DNA of 36,738 nucleotides from a bacterium (lineage in GTDB: Bacteria; Verrucomicrobiota; Verrucomicrobiia; Limisphaerales; JAJXZI01), in the NCBI GenBank assembly GCA_021780115.1, contig JAJXZI010000158.1, positions 1-36,738 of the forward strand, given 5' to 3'. The position numbers were made by a program, and so were the translations under genes. The notes beneath the pieces were generated by a model. The model saw nothing but the letters and a program-made list of their open reading frames with translations, was not told the origin of the DNA and searched no databases. Positions 23,894 through 30,346 of this stretch are shown piece by piece. How positions within the stretch are numbered: position 1 is the stretch's first letter; every line of letters begins with the position of its first letter.

Positions 23894-24466
23894 ATGAACC
23901 AGATTGACACAAACCAACGAACTTTTACTTGGCGAGTGGTGGCTGCGGTTGTAGCGCCTTTTCTAGTCGCGTCCACCTATTTGTTTCTCACTCGTTGGCC
24001 TACTTGGCATTTTACCACGCTCACAGATTATGCCGGCTTCACCGTTGCCATATTAGTTGGCGCGGCCTTTATTGCGACATTTCCCATTCGGATGCGTCGG
24101 CGCGTTTTCTGGCTGCTCATTTATTTTCCAGCATCCGTGGTAGTGATTTATATCTTTGGAGCAGTTTTCTTGTTCCTCTGGTTTGGTTGGGTGCCGGTTG
24201 CGCGCACGCCGGGGCCACATGACTACACCGAGCAGGATGTTCAGATGTTCATCACACCTGGTCGGCCATTTGCGGAGATTACGAACCGATTCGGTCAGCC
24301 GAGGCTTATGAACACAAACGGGCAGTATTTGGTTTGGCATTTTCATAGCGGCTTGCCGGAGACTCGCCCGATGCAGGGTTATGTGTTTGCAGGATTCACG
24401 CTTTGGACCACAAACGGCCAAGCCGCGAAATGGCGTGCTGCAGATTTGGAGCGGGTTGGAAGATGA
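23894..24466 (+). CDS. Orphan membrane protein of unknown function, low GC
   Basis: A 190-residue protein that I do not recognise. Three membrane segments are visible: about 17-34 (VVAAVVAPFLVASTYLFL), 47-64 and 73-98 (ending in FLFLWFGWVPV). The C-terminal 85 residues are soluble and contain GRPFAEITNRFGQPRL, reminiscent of SmpA/BamE-like folds (a helix followed by an FGxP turn), and later strands ending in FTLWTTNGQ. Base composition is visibly more AT-rich than all neighbours, and it separates DUF58 from genes that normally follow. The stop lies five bases before an attC-like palindrome, so it looks like an integron gene cassette. ATG 23894 is preferred to GTG 23873, which would lie in repeat sequence. 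Confidence 0.72.
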   Translation: MNQIDTNQRTFTWRVVAAVVAPFLVASTYLFLTRWPTWHFTTLTDYAGFTVAILVGAAFIATFPIRMRRRVFWLLIYFPASVVVIYIFGAVFLFLWFGWVPVARTPGPHDYTEQDVQMFITPGRPFAEITNRFGQPRLMNTNGQYLVWHFHSGLPETRPMQGYVFAGFTLWTTNGQAAKWRAADLERVGR

Positions 24467-24470
24467 CGCC

Positions 24471-24578
24471 GCCTAACACAGCGCTGGAGCCAACGCCGGT
24501 TACGCCGGTCAGTTTTCGCTGCGGGTTTCCGGTTGGCGGAAGTCACCGGCGGCGTGGCTCAGCTTTGGGTCGTTCGGC
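24471..24578 (+). repeat. attC-like imperfect palindrome
   Basis: This 108-bp element begins with GCCTAAC, a match to the integron inverse core site RYYYAAC, and ends with GTTCGGC (core GTTRRRY, one mismatch). The two arms pair: GCTG.GAGCCA.ACGCC near 24483-24497 pairs with GGCGTGGCTCAGC (24551-24563), leaving single extra bases G and A unpaired, as attC sites do. The middle has a small TTCCG/CGGAA hairpin (24527-24541). Translated, it begins NTALEPTP, a phantom tail I recall from database proteins. No integrase is in the window. Confidence 0.55.
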
Positions 24579-24628
24579 GAGGGGGGCCTCGAATTCCAGC
24601 CGTCGGATTTGGCGGCCGGGATCTGGAA

Positions 24629-27019
24629 ATGAACGCACCCTCTCTTAGCCGCCGGCGCTTTTTGCGGACCACGGCCGTCGCCGCCAGCGGCCTCGCCACC
24701 GGGTGCGCCACGCGGACCGCTCACGCCTCGCCTTTGACCGCCTTCTCGCCCGGCGAACTCGCCGCCCTGCCCGCGGCGAGCGCGCCGCCGCCGGTCCCGA
24801 CGCCTCATTTTCCCAGTCGCCTCCACGCCTTCGTGTGGCGCAATTGGCAACTCGTGCCGCCCGAGCGCATGGCCGCCACCGTCGGCGCGTCCCGCGCGGA
24901 GATCGTCCGCCTCGGCGCCGCGATGGGCCTGGGCCGACCGCCGCGCATCCCGCGCGACCAGCGACGGCGTTCCTACCTCACCGTCATCCGGCGCAACTGG
25001 CATCTGCTGCCGTACGAGCAGTTGCTGATCCTGCTGGACTGGACGCCCGAGAAACTCGCCTTCACGTTGCGCGAAGACGATTTCCTTTTCATCAAGCTCG
25101 GCAGTCTGAAGCCAAGGTGCGGCCCGCTCCGGTTCACGCCGTCGGACGCAGCCGCGCGCCGGCGCGAAGCGGAGATCGCCCGCATCGTGCAGGAGGAATT
25201 CCCGCACGGCGTCAGCGAGCCGGAGGACGCGCTCTTCAGCTTCGTCCCGCGTCTCTCCGCCCGTCCCGCCGGCTCGCCCTCTGCCCCCAGGACTGCGGAC
25301 CTCGGACTTCGTTTTTGCTATTCCTACTTCGCGCTTTACGGCGATCCCTTGCTGGAACCGGAGGCGGCCCCGTATCCCGACGGTTATCTGGCGCGGTTGG
25401 CCGGCACCGGCGTCAACGGCGTCTGGCTCCAGGCCCTGCTGCACAAGCTGGCGCCGTGTCCCTGGGATCCGCGGCGCAGTGCGCGCTACGCCGAACGGCT
25501 TGCCCGTCTCCGCGCCCTGGTCGCTCGCGCGGGACGGCACGGCGTCCAGGTCTTTCTCTACCTGAATGAACCGCGCGCGCTGCCGCTCGACTTTTTCGCC
25601 ACGCACGCGGAGTTGCGGGGCGTCGTCGAGGGAGATCATGCCGCGCTTTGCACCAGCGTCCCGGCGGTCCGCCAATTCCTCACCGATTCCGTCGCAACGA
25701 TCTGCCGCGCCGTGCCCGACCTCGGCGGCTTTTTCACCATCACGGCCTCGGAGAACCTGACCCATTGCTGGTCGCACGGCAACGGCAGGGCCTGTCCGCG
25801 CTGCGGCCAACGGGCACCCGCAGCAGTGATTGCGGAAGTCAACGCCGCGATCTTCGACGGTATCGGTCGCGCGACTCAAGGCGCCACGCACGATTCACGA
25901 CAACCCCCCGGCGATCGCCTATCGCCCATCGAAAATCGGAAATCACCACCCCGTCTGCTCGTCTGGGACTGGGGCTGGAACGACGCTTGGGCTGGCGACG
26001 TGATCACGCGCCTGCCGGCTGGCGTGTCGCTGATGAGCGTGAGCGAGTGGGGCCTGCCGATCGAGCGCGGTGGCGTGAAGAGCGAGGTGGGCGAATACTC
26101 GATCTCCGCCGTCGGTCCCGGCCCGCGCGCCACACGGCATTGGCAACTCGCCCGCGAGCGCGGTCTGTCCGTGATTGCCAAGATTCAGGCGGGCAACACC
26201 TGGGAACTCTCCGCCGTGCCCTACATCCCCGCGTTGGCGCTCGTTGCCGAACACGCCCGCCATCTGCGCGCCGCGCGCGTCGATGGTCTCATGCTCGGTT
26301 GGACGCTCGGCGGGTATCCGTCGCCCAATCTCGAAGCGGTGGGCGAAGTGCTGGCGGGCGGGAGCCTGGCCGGCGTGGCGCAACGCTGGTTTGGCGACGC
26401 GCTCGCGCCGGCGGTCCTCGCCGCCTGGCAGCAGTGCGGCGAGGCGTTTCGCGAGTTTCCGTTTCACGCCGGCGTCGTGTACTCCGCGCCCTTGCAGGTG
26501 GGGCCGGCCAATCCGCTCTGGGCCGAGCCGACCGGCTACCATTGTTCGATGGTGGGCTTTCCCTACGACGACCTCGACGGCTGGCGCGCGATCTACCCGG
26601 CCGAGGTCTTCATCGCGCAACTGGAGAAGGTGGCGGCGGGTTTCCGGGCGGCGGCCACGTCGCTGGCCAGCGCCGCGCGCGCTGCCGGCAATCCGCCGGC
26701 GGAAACGGAGGCGAACGTCATGGTCGCGGCGGCGCTTCACTGGCAAAGCGTCGCCAACCAATCCCGCTTCGTTCTGGCCCGCCGCGCTCTGGCGGCGGCG
26801 AAAAGCTCCGCCCAAGCGGCCCCGCATTGGTCCGAGTTGGAGCGCCTGCTGCGGGCCGAACTGGCGCTGGCCCGCGAGTTGCACGAGCGGCAATGCCGCG
26901 ATTCACGGCTCGGCTTCGAGGCCTCGAACCAGTATTACTACGTGCCGATGGACCTCGCCGAGAAAGTGCTGAATTGCCGCGACCTGTTGGCGCGATGGCG
27001 ACCGGGAGTGCGCCGTTGA
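24629..27019 (+). CDS. Tat-exported lipoprotein, putative TIM-barrel glycosidase-like protein
   Basis: A 796-residue protein that I cannot assign to a named family. ATG 24629 opens a twin-arginine signal, SRRRFLRTT (8-16), and a lipobox-like LATGC (about 23-27), so it is probably a lipoprotein. After about 200 residues, YLARLAGTGVNGVWLQALL, HGVQVFLYLNEPRALP and LGGFFTITASENLTHCW look like successive strands of a TIM barrel, as in GH20- or GH10-like hydrolases. CPRCGQRAP is a possible metal site. The C-terminal 150 residues are helical and end with ASNQYYYVPMDLAEKVLNC. Active-site acids may be the E and D in these strands but I cannot prove it. It holds two repeat-derived inserts. It sits between DUF58 and vWA genes. 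Confidence 0.8.
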   Translation: MNAPSLSRRRFLRTTAVAASGLATGCATRTAHASPLTAFSPGELAALPAASAPPPVPTPHFPSRLHAFVWRNWQLVPPERMAATVGASRAEIVRLGAAMGLGRPPRIPRDQRRRSYLTVIRRNWHLLPYEQLLILLDWTPEKLAFTLREDDFLFIKLGSLKPRCGPLRFTPSDAAARRREAEIARIVQEEFPHGVSEPEDALFSFVPRLSARPAGSPSAPRTADLGLRFCYSYFALYGDPLLEPEAAPYPDGYLARLAGTGVNGVWLQALLHKLAPCPWDPRRSARYAERLARLRALVARAGRHGVQVFLYLNEPRALPLDFFATHAELRGVVEGDHAALCTSVPAVRQFLTDSVATICRAVPDLGGFFTITASENLTHCWSHGNGRACPRCGQRAPAAVIAEVNAAIFDGIGRATQGATHDSRQPPGDRLSPIENRKSPPRLLVWDWGWNDAWAGDVITRLPAGVSLMSVSEWGLPIERGGVKSEVGEYSISAVGPGPRATRHWQLARERGLSVIAKIQAGNTWELSAVPYIPALALVAEHARHLRAARVDGLMLGWTLGGYPSPNLEAVGEVLAGGSLAGVAQRWFGDALAPAVLAAWQQCGEAFREFPFHAGVVYSAPLQVGPANPLWAEPTGYHCSMVGFPYDDLDGWRAIYPAEVFIAQLEKVAAGFRAAATSLASAARAAGNPPAETEANVMVAAALHWQSVANQSRFVLARRALAAAKSSAQAAPHWSELERLLRAELALARELHERQCRDSRLGFEASNQYYYVPMDLAEKVLNCRDLLARWRPGVRR
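25275..25318 (+). repeat. Low-complexity tract in the Tat lipoprotein gene (first)
   Basis: GCCCCCAGGACTGCGGACCT and CGGACTTCG encode APRTADLGLR. This is the LRTSDFG/RTADLG-type phantom associated with short repeat tracts. The frame is kept, and the surrounding protein resumes directly with a barrel strand. Confidence 0.5.
25866..25955 (+). repeat. Low-complexity tract in the Tat lipoprotein gene (second)
   Basis: Contains GCGATCGCCTATCGCCCATC followed by GAAAATCGGAAATC, encoding DRLSPIENRKSP. It matches the ATCGGCxATCGG family seen at 19330-19363 inside the NuoE-NuoF gene. It occupies residues about 413-442, between the CPRCGQ segment and the barrel strand LLVWDWGWND. Confidence 0.65.
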
Positions 27020-27068
27020 GCGGGCGCGCCAACATTTTGAATGGGAACCGCCCAGTCGGAGGGAGACT

Positions 27069-27170
27069 GTGAGCCACGAGAACTTGAAGAAGCGCGCGTT
27101 CGACGTGATCCCGTTTGTCGAGTCGCGCCCGCGCGACTTCTTCCTGATTCCGCTCTCCGCCCTCGCATGA
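27069..27170 (+). CDS. Possible 33-residue leader or small protein upstream of the vWA gene
   Basis: A GTG at 27069 follows a good ribosome site, CGGAGGGAGA (27057-27066), and opens a 33-residue frame beginning MSHENLKKRAFDVIPF and ending FFLIPLSALA. Its TGA overlaps the ATG of the vWA gene (ATGA), the same coupling used elsewhere in the window. It has no transmembrane segment or known domain. It may be a real small protein, a translational leader that delivers ribosomes to the vWA gene, or the tail of a lost upstream gene; the frame stays open some distance further upstream. Confidence 0.45.
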   Translation: MSHENLKKRAFDVIPFVESRPRDFFLIPLSALA

Positions 27171-29002
27171 GTTTCCTGGCTCCAGCCGCCTTCGCCTTCG
27201 CCGCCGCGATTCCCGTCGTCGTCCTCTTCTATCTGCTGAAGCGCAAGCGCGTTGTGAAGCTCGTCTCCAGCACGCTGCTGTGGCAGAAGTTCCTCGCCGA
27301 AACGCAGGCCAGCGCGCCGTTCCAGCGGCTCCGGCACAACTGGCTGCTCCTTCTCCAGATTCTCCTGCTCCTGCTCGTCGTCCTGGCGCTGGCACGGCCA
27401 TACTTCGCCGGCCAGACCCACAGCGCGCGGTTGAGCGTCGTCATCCTCGATGCCTCGGCTTCAATGCAGGCCACGGACGTGGCGCCGTCGCGCTTTGTGG
27501 TGGCGCGGGCCGACGCGCTCAAGCTGGTGGACAGTCTTCGCGATCAGGACAAAATGGTGGTCATCCAGGCCGCCGCCAACGCCGAGGTGAAGCAATCCGA
27601 AGCCAGCGACAAATCCGCGCTCCGCCGCGCGCTCCAGGCGTGCCAGCCGATGGATTCGCCGACGCGCCTGACCGCCGCGCTCAAGATGGCCGAGTCGCTC
27701 ACCCGCGACCGGGCCGGCGCGGAAATCCACCTGTTCAGCGACGGCGCCGTGCCGGAATTGGGCGATTTCGAGAACAAGAACCTGCCGCTGGTCTATCACC
27801 GGGTCGGCGTCGGCGACAACAACCTCGGCCTCACGGCGCTGGACGTGCGGGCCAACCCCGACGACCCGCGCCAGCGCGCCCTCTTCGCCAGCGTGGCCAA
27901 CTTCTCCACCAACGATTGGCAGACCGAAATCGAGTTGCGCTTCGAGGACCAGTTGCTCGAGACGCGCCCGCTGGACGTGCCGCCCACGAACACCGTGCCG
28001 CTGGTGTTCATTGCCTCGCAGCCGCGCGACGGCGTGTTCACCGTGCGGCTCACGGCCAAGGATGATCTGGCGGCGGACAACCAGGCCTCCATCGTCAGCC
28101 TCCTCCCCAAGCCGGTGAAGGTGCTGCTCGTGACCAAGGGAAATCGTCTTCTGGAAAAAGCCCTGCGTGCCGCGGCGAACGTCGAATTGGCGCAGGCCGA
28201 TGACCTGACCGACCCCGCCGCGGGCTTCGACTTCGTCGTGCTGGACAATGTCGTCCCAACCGTCTGGCCCGCGGGCAACCTGCTCGCCATCCGCGTGGCG
28301 CCGACCAACTGGTTCGACGGTCTCGCGCCGGTCGAGGCACCGGTGATCGTGGACTGGAAATCCGCCCACCCGCTGTTGCGCTACGCCGGGTTCGACAACG
28401 TGCAGGTCGTCCAGGGCTTGGTCGCCAAAGCGCCGTCGTGGGCCGTGGCGCTGGTCGAGGCGCCGCAGGGCGCGCTGGCGGTGGCGGGCGAGCTGGGCCG
28501 GCAGCGCATCCTCTGGATCGGTTTCGACGTGCTCGACAGCAACTGGCCGTTGCGCGTCTCGTTCCCGATCTTCTTCGCCAACGCCGTCGAGTGGCTCAAT
28601 CCCGCCGGCACCCAGAGCAGCCAGCTCATGGTCCAGGCCGGCGACGCCTTCCGGCTCGCGCTACCCGCGCCGGTGACCGAGGCGCGCGTCACGTTCCCCG
28701 ACGGCTCGACCCGGCCGCTGCCGCTCGACACCAAAGCGGGCGAAATCGTCTTCGGCGACACGACGAAGGAAGGCATCTACCACCTGCGCGCCGGCACGAA
28801 CGAGACCGTGTTCTGCGTGAACCTGCTCGACGCCGCCGAAAGCAACATCAAGCCGCGCCCGGAATTGCAGCTCGGCAAGTTCGCGAAGGTCGCCGCCACG
28901 ACCGTCCAGCGCGCGAACCTCGAACTTTGGCGCGCTCTGGCGGCGCTCGGGCTGGCGGTGTTGCTCTTCGAGTGGTGGTGGTATCACAAGCGGACGGCGT
29001 GA
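27167..29002 (+). CDS. BatA-like membrane vWA domain protein
   Basis: A 611-residue inner-membrane protein. It begins with the BatA N-terminal segment (1-24, then basic LLKRKRVVKLVSS), a second membrane helix (about 58-76) and a vWA domain with the MIDAS motif DASAS (D95, S97, S99). The middle region has strands typical of the DUF4159/BatA-type extension, including LWIGFDVLDSNWPLRVSFPI. A final membrane helix (about 585-605) ends WWWYHKR. ATG 27167 is chosen since the preceding frame is unrelated and a coupling ATGA is present. Such proteins act with DUF58 and MoxR; here the DUF58 gene is 3.3 kb upstream. Function is poorly defined, perhaps envelope stress or protein complex assembly. Confidence 0.9.
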   Translation: MSFLAPAAFAFAAAIPVVVLFYLLKRKRVVKLVSSTLLWQKFLAETQASAPFQRLRHNWLLLLQILLLLLVVLALARPYFAGQTHSARLSVVILDASASMQATDVAPSRFVVARADALKLVDSLRDQDKMVVIQAAANAEVKQSEASDKSALRRALQACQPMDSPTRLTAALKMAESLTRDRAGAEIHLFSDGAVPELGDFENKNLPLVYHRVGVGDNNLGLTALDVRANPDDPRQRALFASVANFSTNDWQTEIELRFEDQLLETRPLDVPPTNTVPLVFIASQPRDGVFTVRLTAKDDLAADNQASIVSLLPKPVKVLLVTKGNRLLEKALRAAANVELAQADDLTDPAAGFDFVVLDNVVPTVWPAGNLLAIRVAPTNWFDGLAPVEAPVIVDWKSAHPLLRYAGFDNVQVVQGLVAKAPSWAVALVEAPQGALAVAGELGRQRILWIGFDVLDSNWPLRVSFPIFFANAVEWLNPAGTQSSQLMVQAGDAFRLALPAPVTEARVTFPDGSTRPLPLDTKAGEIVFGDTTKEGIYHLRAGTNETVFCVNLLDAAESNIKPRPELQLGKFAKVAATTVQRANLELWRALAALGLAVLLFEWWWYHKRTA

Positions 29003-29044
29003 GAAACAGGATGCCGCGAGTTGCCGGACTGGCCGGTCCGCTTG

Positions 29045-29947
29045 CTACTCCGCACGGAGGATATATTTGCACCGCGGGAAACGGGAACAGCCCCAAAATG
29101 TTTTTCCAACGTCAAGGCCACGCGTAGCTGTCCTCAACACCATCTCGCCCTCGCAGCGCGGACAGAATTTTCGCTGGTCGTTCAGCAGTTCCTGAAAGAG
29201 CGCGTCATCGTGAGCCCCAACAGATTCCAGCAGCGCCAATACGTCCTTCTCGGTGAGGATCTGAATGCCATGTTCGGCTGCAAGGCTCTGTGCGTCGTTC
29301 GTGAATCCCTTGAGCGTGATGATAATTGCCTTCTGGATCCCAGCGACTTTCAATGCACCGATCATTTCGCGTACAAGCCGAACGCGGACGACCCACTTTT
29401 TCCAGTGTTTGCACTGGACGGCTATCGTTTCGCCCTCCTTGGTTATGACGAGGTCGATACCTCCATCCGCCTTAGCCCCGCCGCGTCGCTCCACGCCGTA
29501 GCCCCGTGCCCGATACGCCGCCTCCAGCAGTTTCTCGAACTGGAACCAATCGATCTGGTGCAACTGTTCGGCCAGGGTTCTTCCAGAATTCCAAGGTGCG
29601 GTGGTAAGGAGTATCGCCGGTTGGCCGCTGGCTTCAGCGGTGTCCGCAGGCCAGGTTGCCGGCAATGGGACCGTTTGGACTTCAAGTCGCGACAAATCGA
29701 TGCACCGAGTCACGGCAGGAACTTCTTGGCGAGAACGGATGAACCATCGGATCGCGAAAAAGCTTACTACGCAGATCAAAGCAGCGACAAAGAGGAAGAC
29801 TGCCACCGTCAACAAAATGTACATGGCTCCGCGGAAGACCGGATTGATCCAGCCAAGGAAAACGAGACAGAAGGCGACCAAGCCGATAAAAGAGACAATC
29901 GGCTCGACAAGGTCAGGCCCGTTTCGCGCGCGGTGTCGCCGAGGCAT
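29045..29947 (-). CDS. Membrane-anchored Mrr-type restriction endonuclease with zinc ribbon
   Basis: A 300-residue protein with two N-terminal membrane helices (about 17-35 and 43-65), a linker, an Mrr_cat nuclease domain (about 134-240) and a C-terminal topoisomerase-type zinc ribbon. The PD-(D/E)xK site is visible: FEKLLEAAY (E138), GGIDLV (D165) and QCK (Q178-C179-K180). The ribbon uses C262, C265, C287 and C293 (CPRC; GCSRFPRC). Mrr-type enzymes cut modified or foreign DNA, so this may be a membrane-placed defence nuclease, for example cutting DNA on entry. Lower GC than its neighbours suggests acquisition. No methylase is adjacent, which fits a type IV enzyme. Confidence 0.88.
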   Translation of the reverse strand: MPRRHRARNGPDLVEPIVSFIGLVAFCLVFLGWINPVFRGAMYILLTVAVFLFVAALICVVSFFAIRWFIRSRQEVPAVTRCIDLSRLEVQTVPLPATWPADTAEASGQPAILLTTAPWNSGRTLAEQLHQIDWFQFEKLLEAAYRARGYGVERRGGAKADGGIDLVITKEGETIAVQCKHWKKWVVRVRLVREMIGALKVAGIQKAIIITLKGFTNDAQSLAAEHGIQILTEKDVLALLESVGAHDDALFQELLNDQRKFCPRCEGEMVLRTATRGLDVGKTFWGCSRFPRCKYILRAE

Positions 29948-30047
29948 GGTATTGTGCTTGAGATCCAGTAACAGACGAGTTTTAGCACGGCCTATGCCGC
30001 TGCGTGGCCGTTCGCGCGGCCTCGGCGAAAAACAAAAGCGCTCGCCC

Positions 30048-30281
30048 CTACGGCTTCGCGGGTCGCTTTAGCGGACGCCTCCTGACGTGGATGGAGCTGA
30101 TCAGATCCATTTCAATGATTTGAATCCCCAGGTGCGGCAGGGCCACAATGACGGTTGACCTGTCCGGAGCAATGAACACCTGATCGGGATACGAGGCCTC
30201 AACGACGCGTTTGTCCACATTGATGGTGAAGGGCCGAAACGGTATATTCTTCGCGACCTGTTCAAAGTCAGGCGCTTTCAT
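30048..30281 (-). CDS. Small conserved protein of unknown function
   Basis: A 77-residue protein. ATG 30281 is used because it follows a TACACT -10 hexamer by six bases; the longer frame upstream runs into the divergent gene. Sequence features are NIPFRPFTINVDKRVVEASYP, more exactly an FRPFTI strand, VFIAPDRSTVIVALP and IQIIEMDLISSI, giving an all-beta fold. I recall similar orphan proteins (FRPFxxxxxDG, HPDxVxxxPDGRxVxV) as frequent in Planctomycetota, Verrucomicrobiota and cyanobacteria, often next to mobile or defence genes. Here it lies upstream of the Mrr-type nuclease gene on the same strand, 100 bp away. No catalytic residues are apparent. Confidence 0.72.
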   Translation of the reverse strand: MKAPDFEQVAKNIPFRPFTINVDKRVVEASYPDQVFIAPDRSTVIVALPHLGIQIIEMDLISSIHVRRRPLKRPAKP

Positions 30282-30287
30282 GAGCGC

Positions 30288-30337
30288 AGTGTAGCACGCG
30301 CGTTTGAATCCACAATCGTCGAGCGGCGCGCTAAATT
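30288..30337. promoter_or_regulatory. Overlapping divergent promoters
   Basis: For the minus-strand small gene, TTGTGG (30310-30315), a 16-base spacer and TACACT (30288-30293) end six bases before its ATG. For the plus-strand binding-protein gene, TCCACA (30309-30314), a 17-base spacer and TAAATT (30332-30337) end nine bases before its ATG. The two -35 regions overlap, so the genes may compete for polymerase. Confidence 0.4.
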
Positions 30338-30346
30338 GCAGAGACG

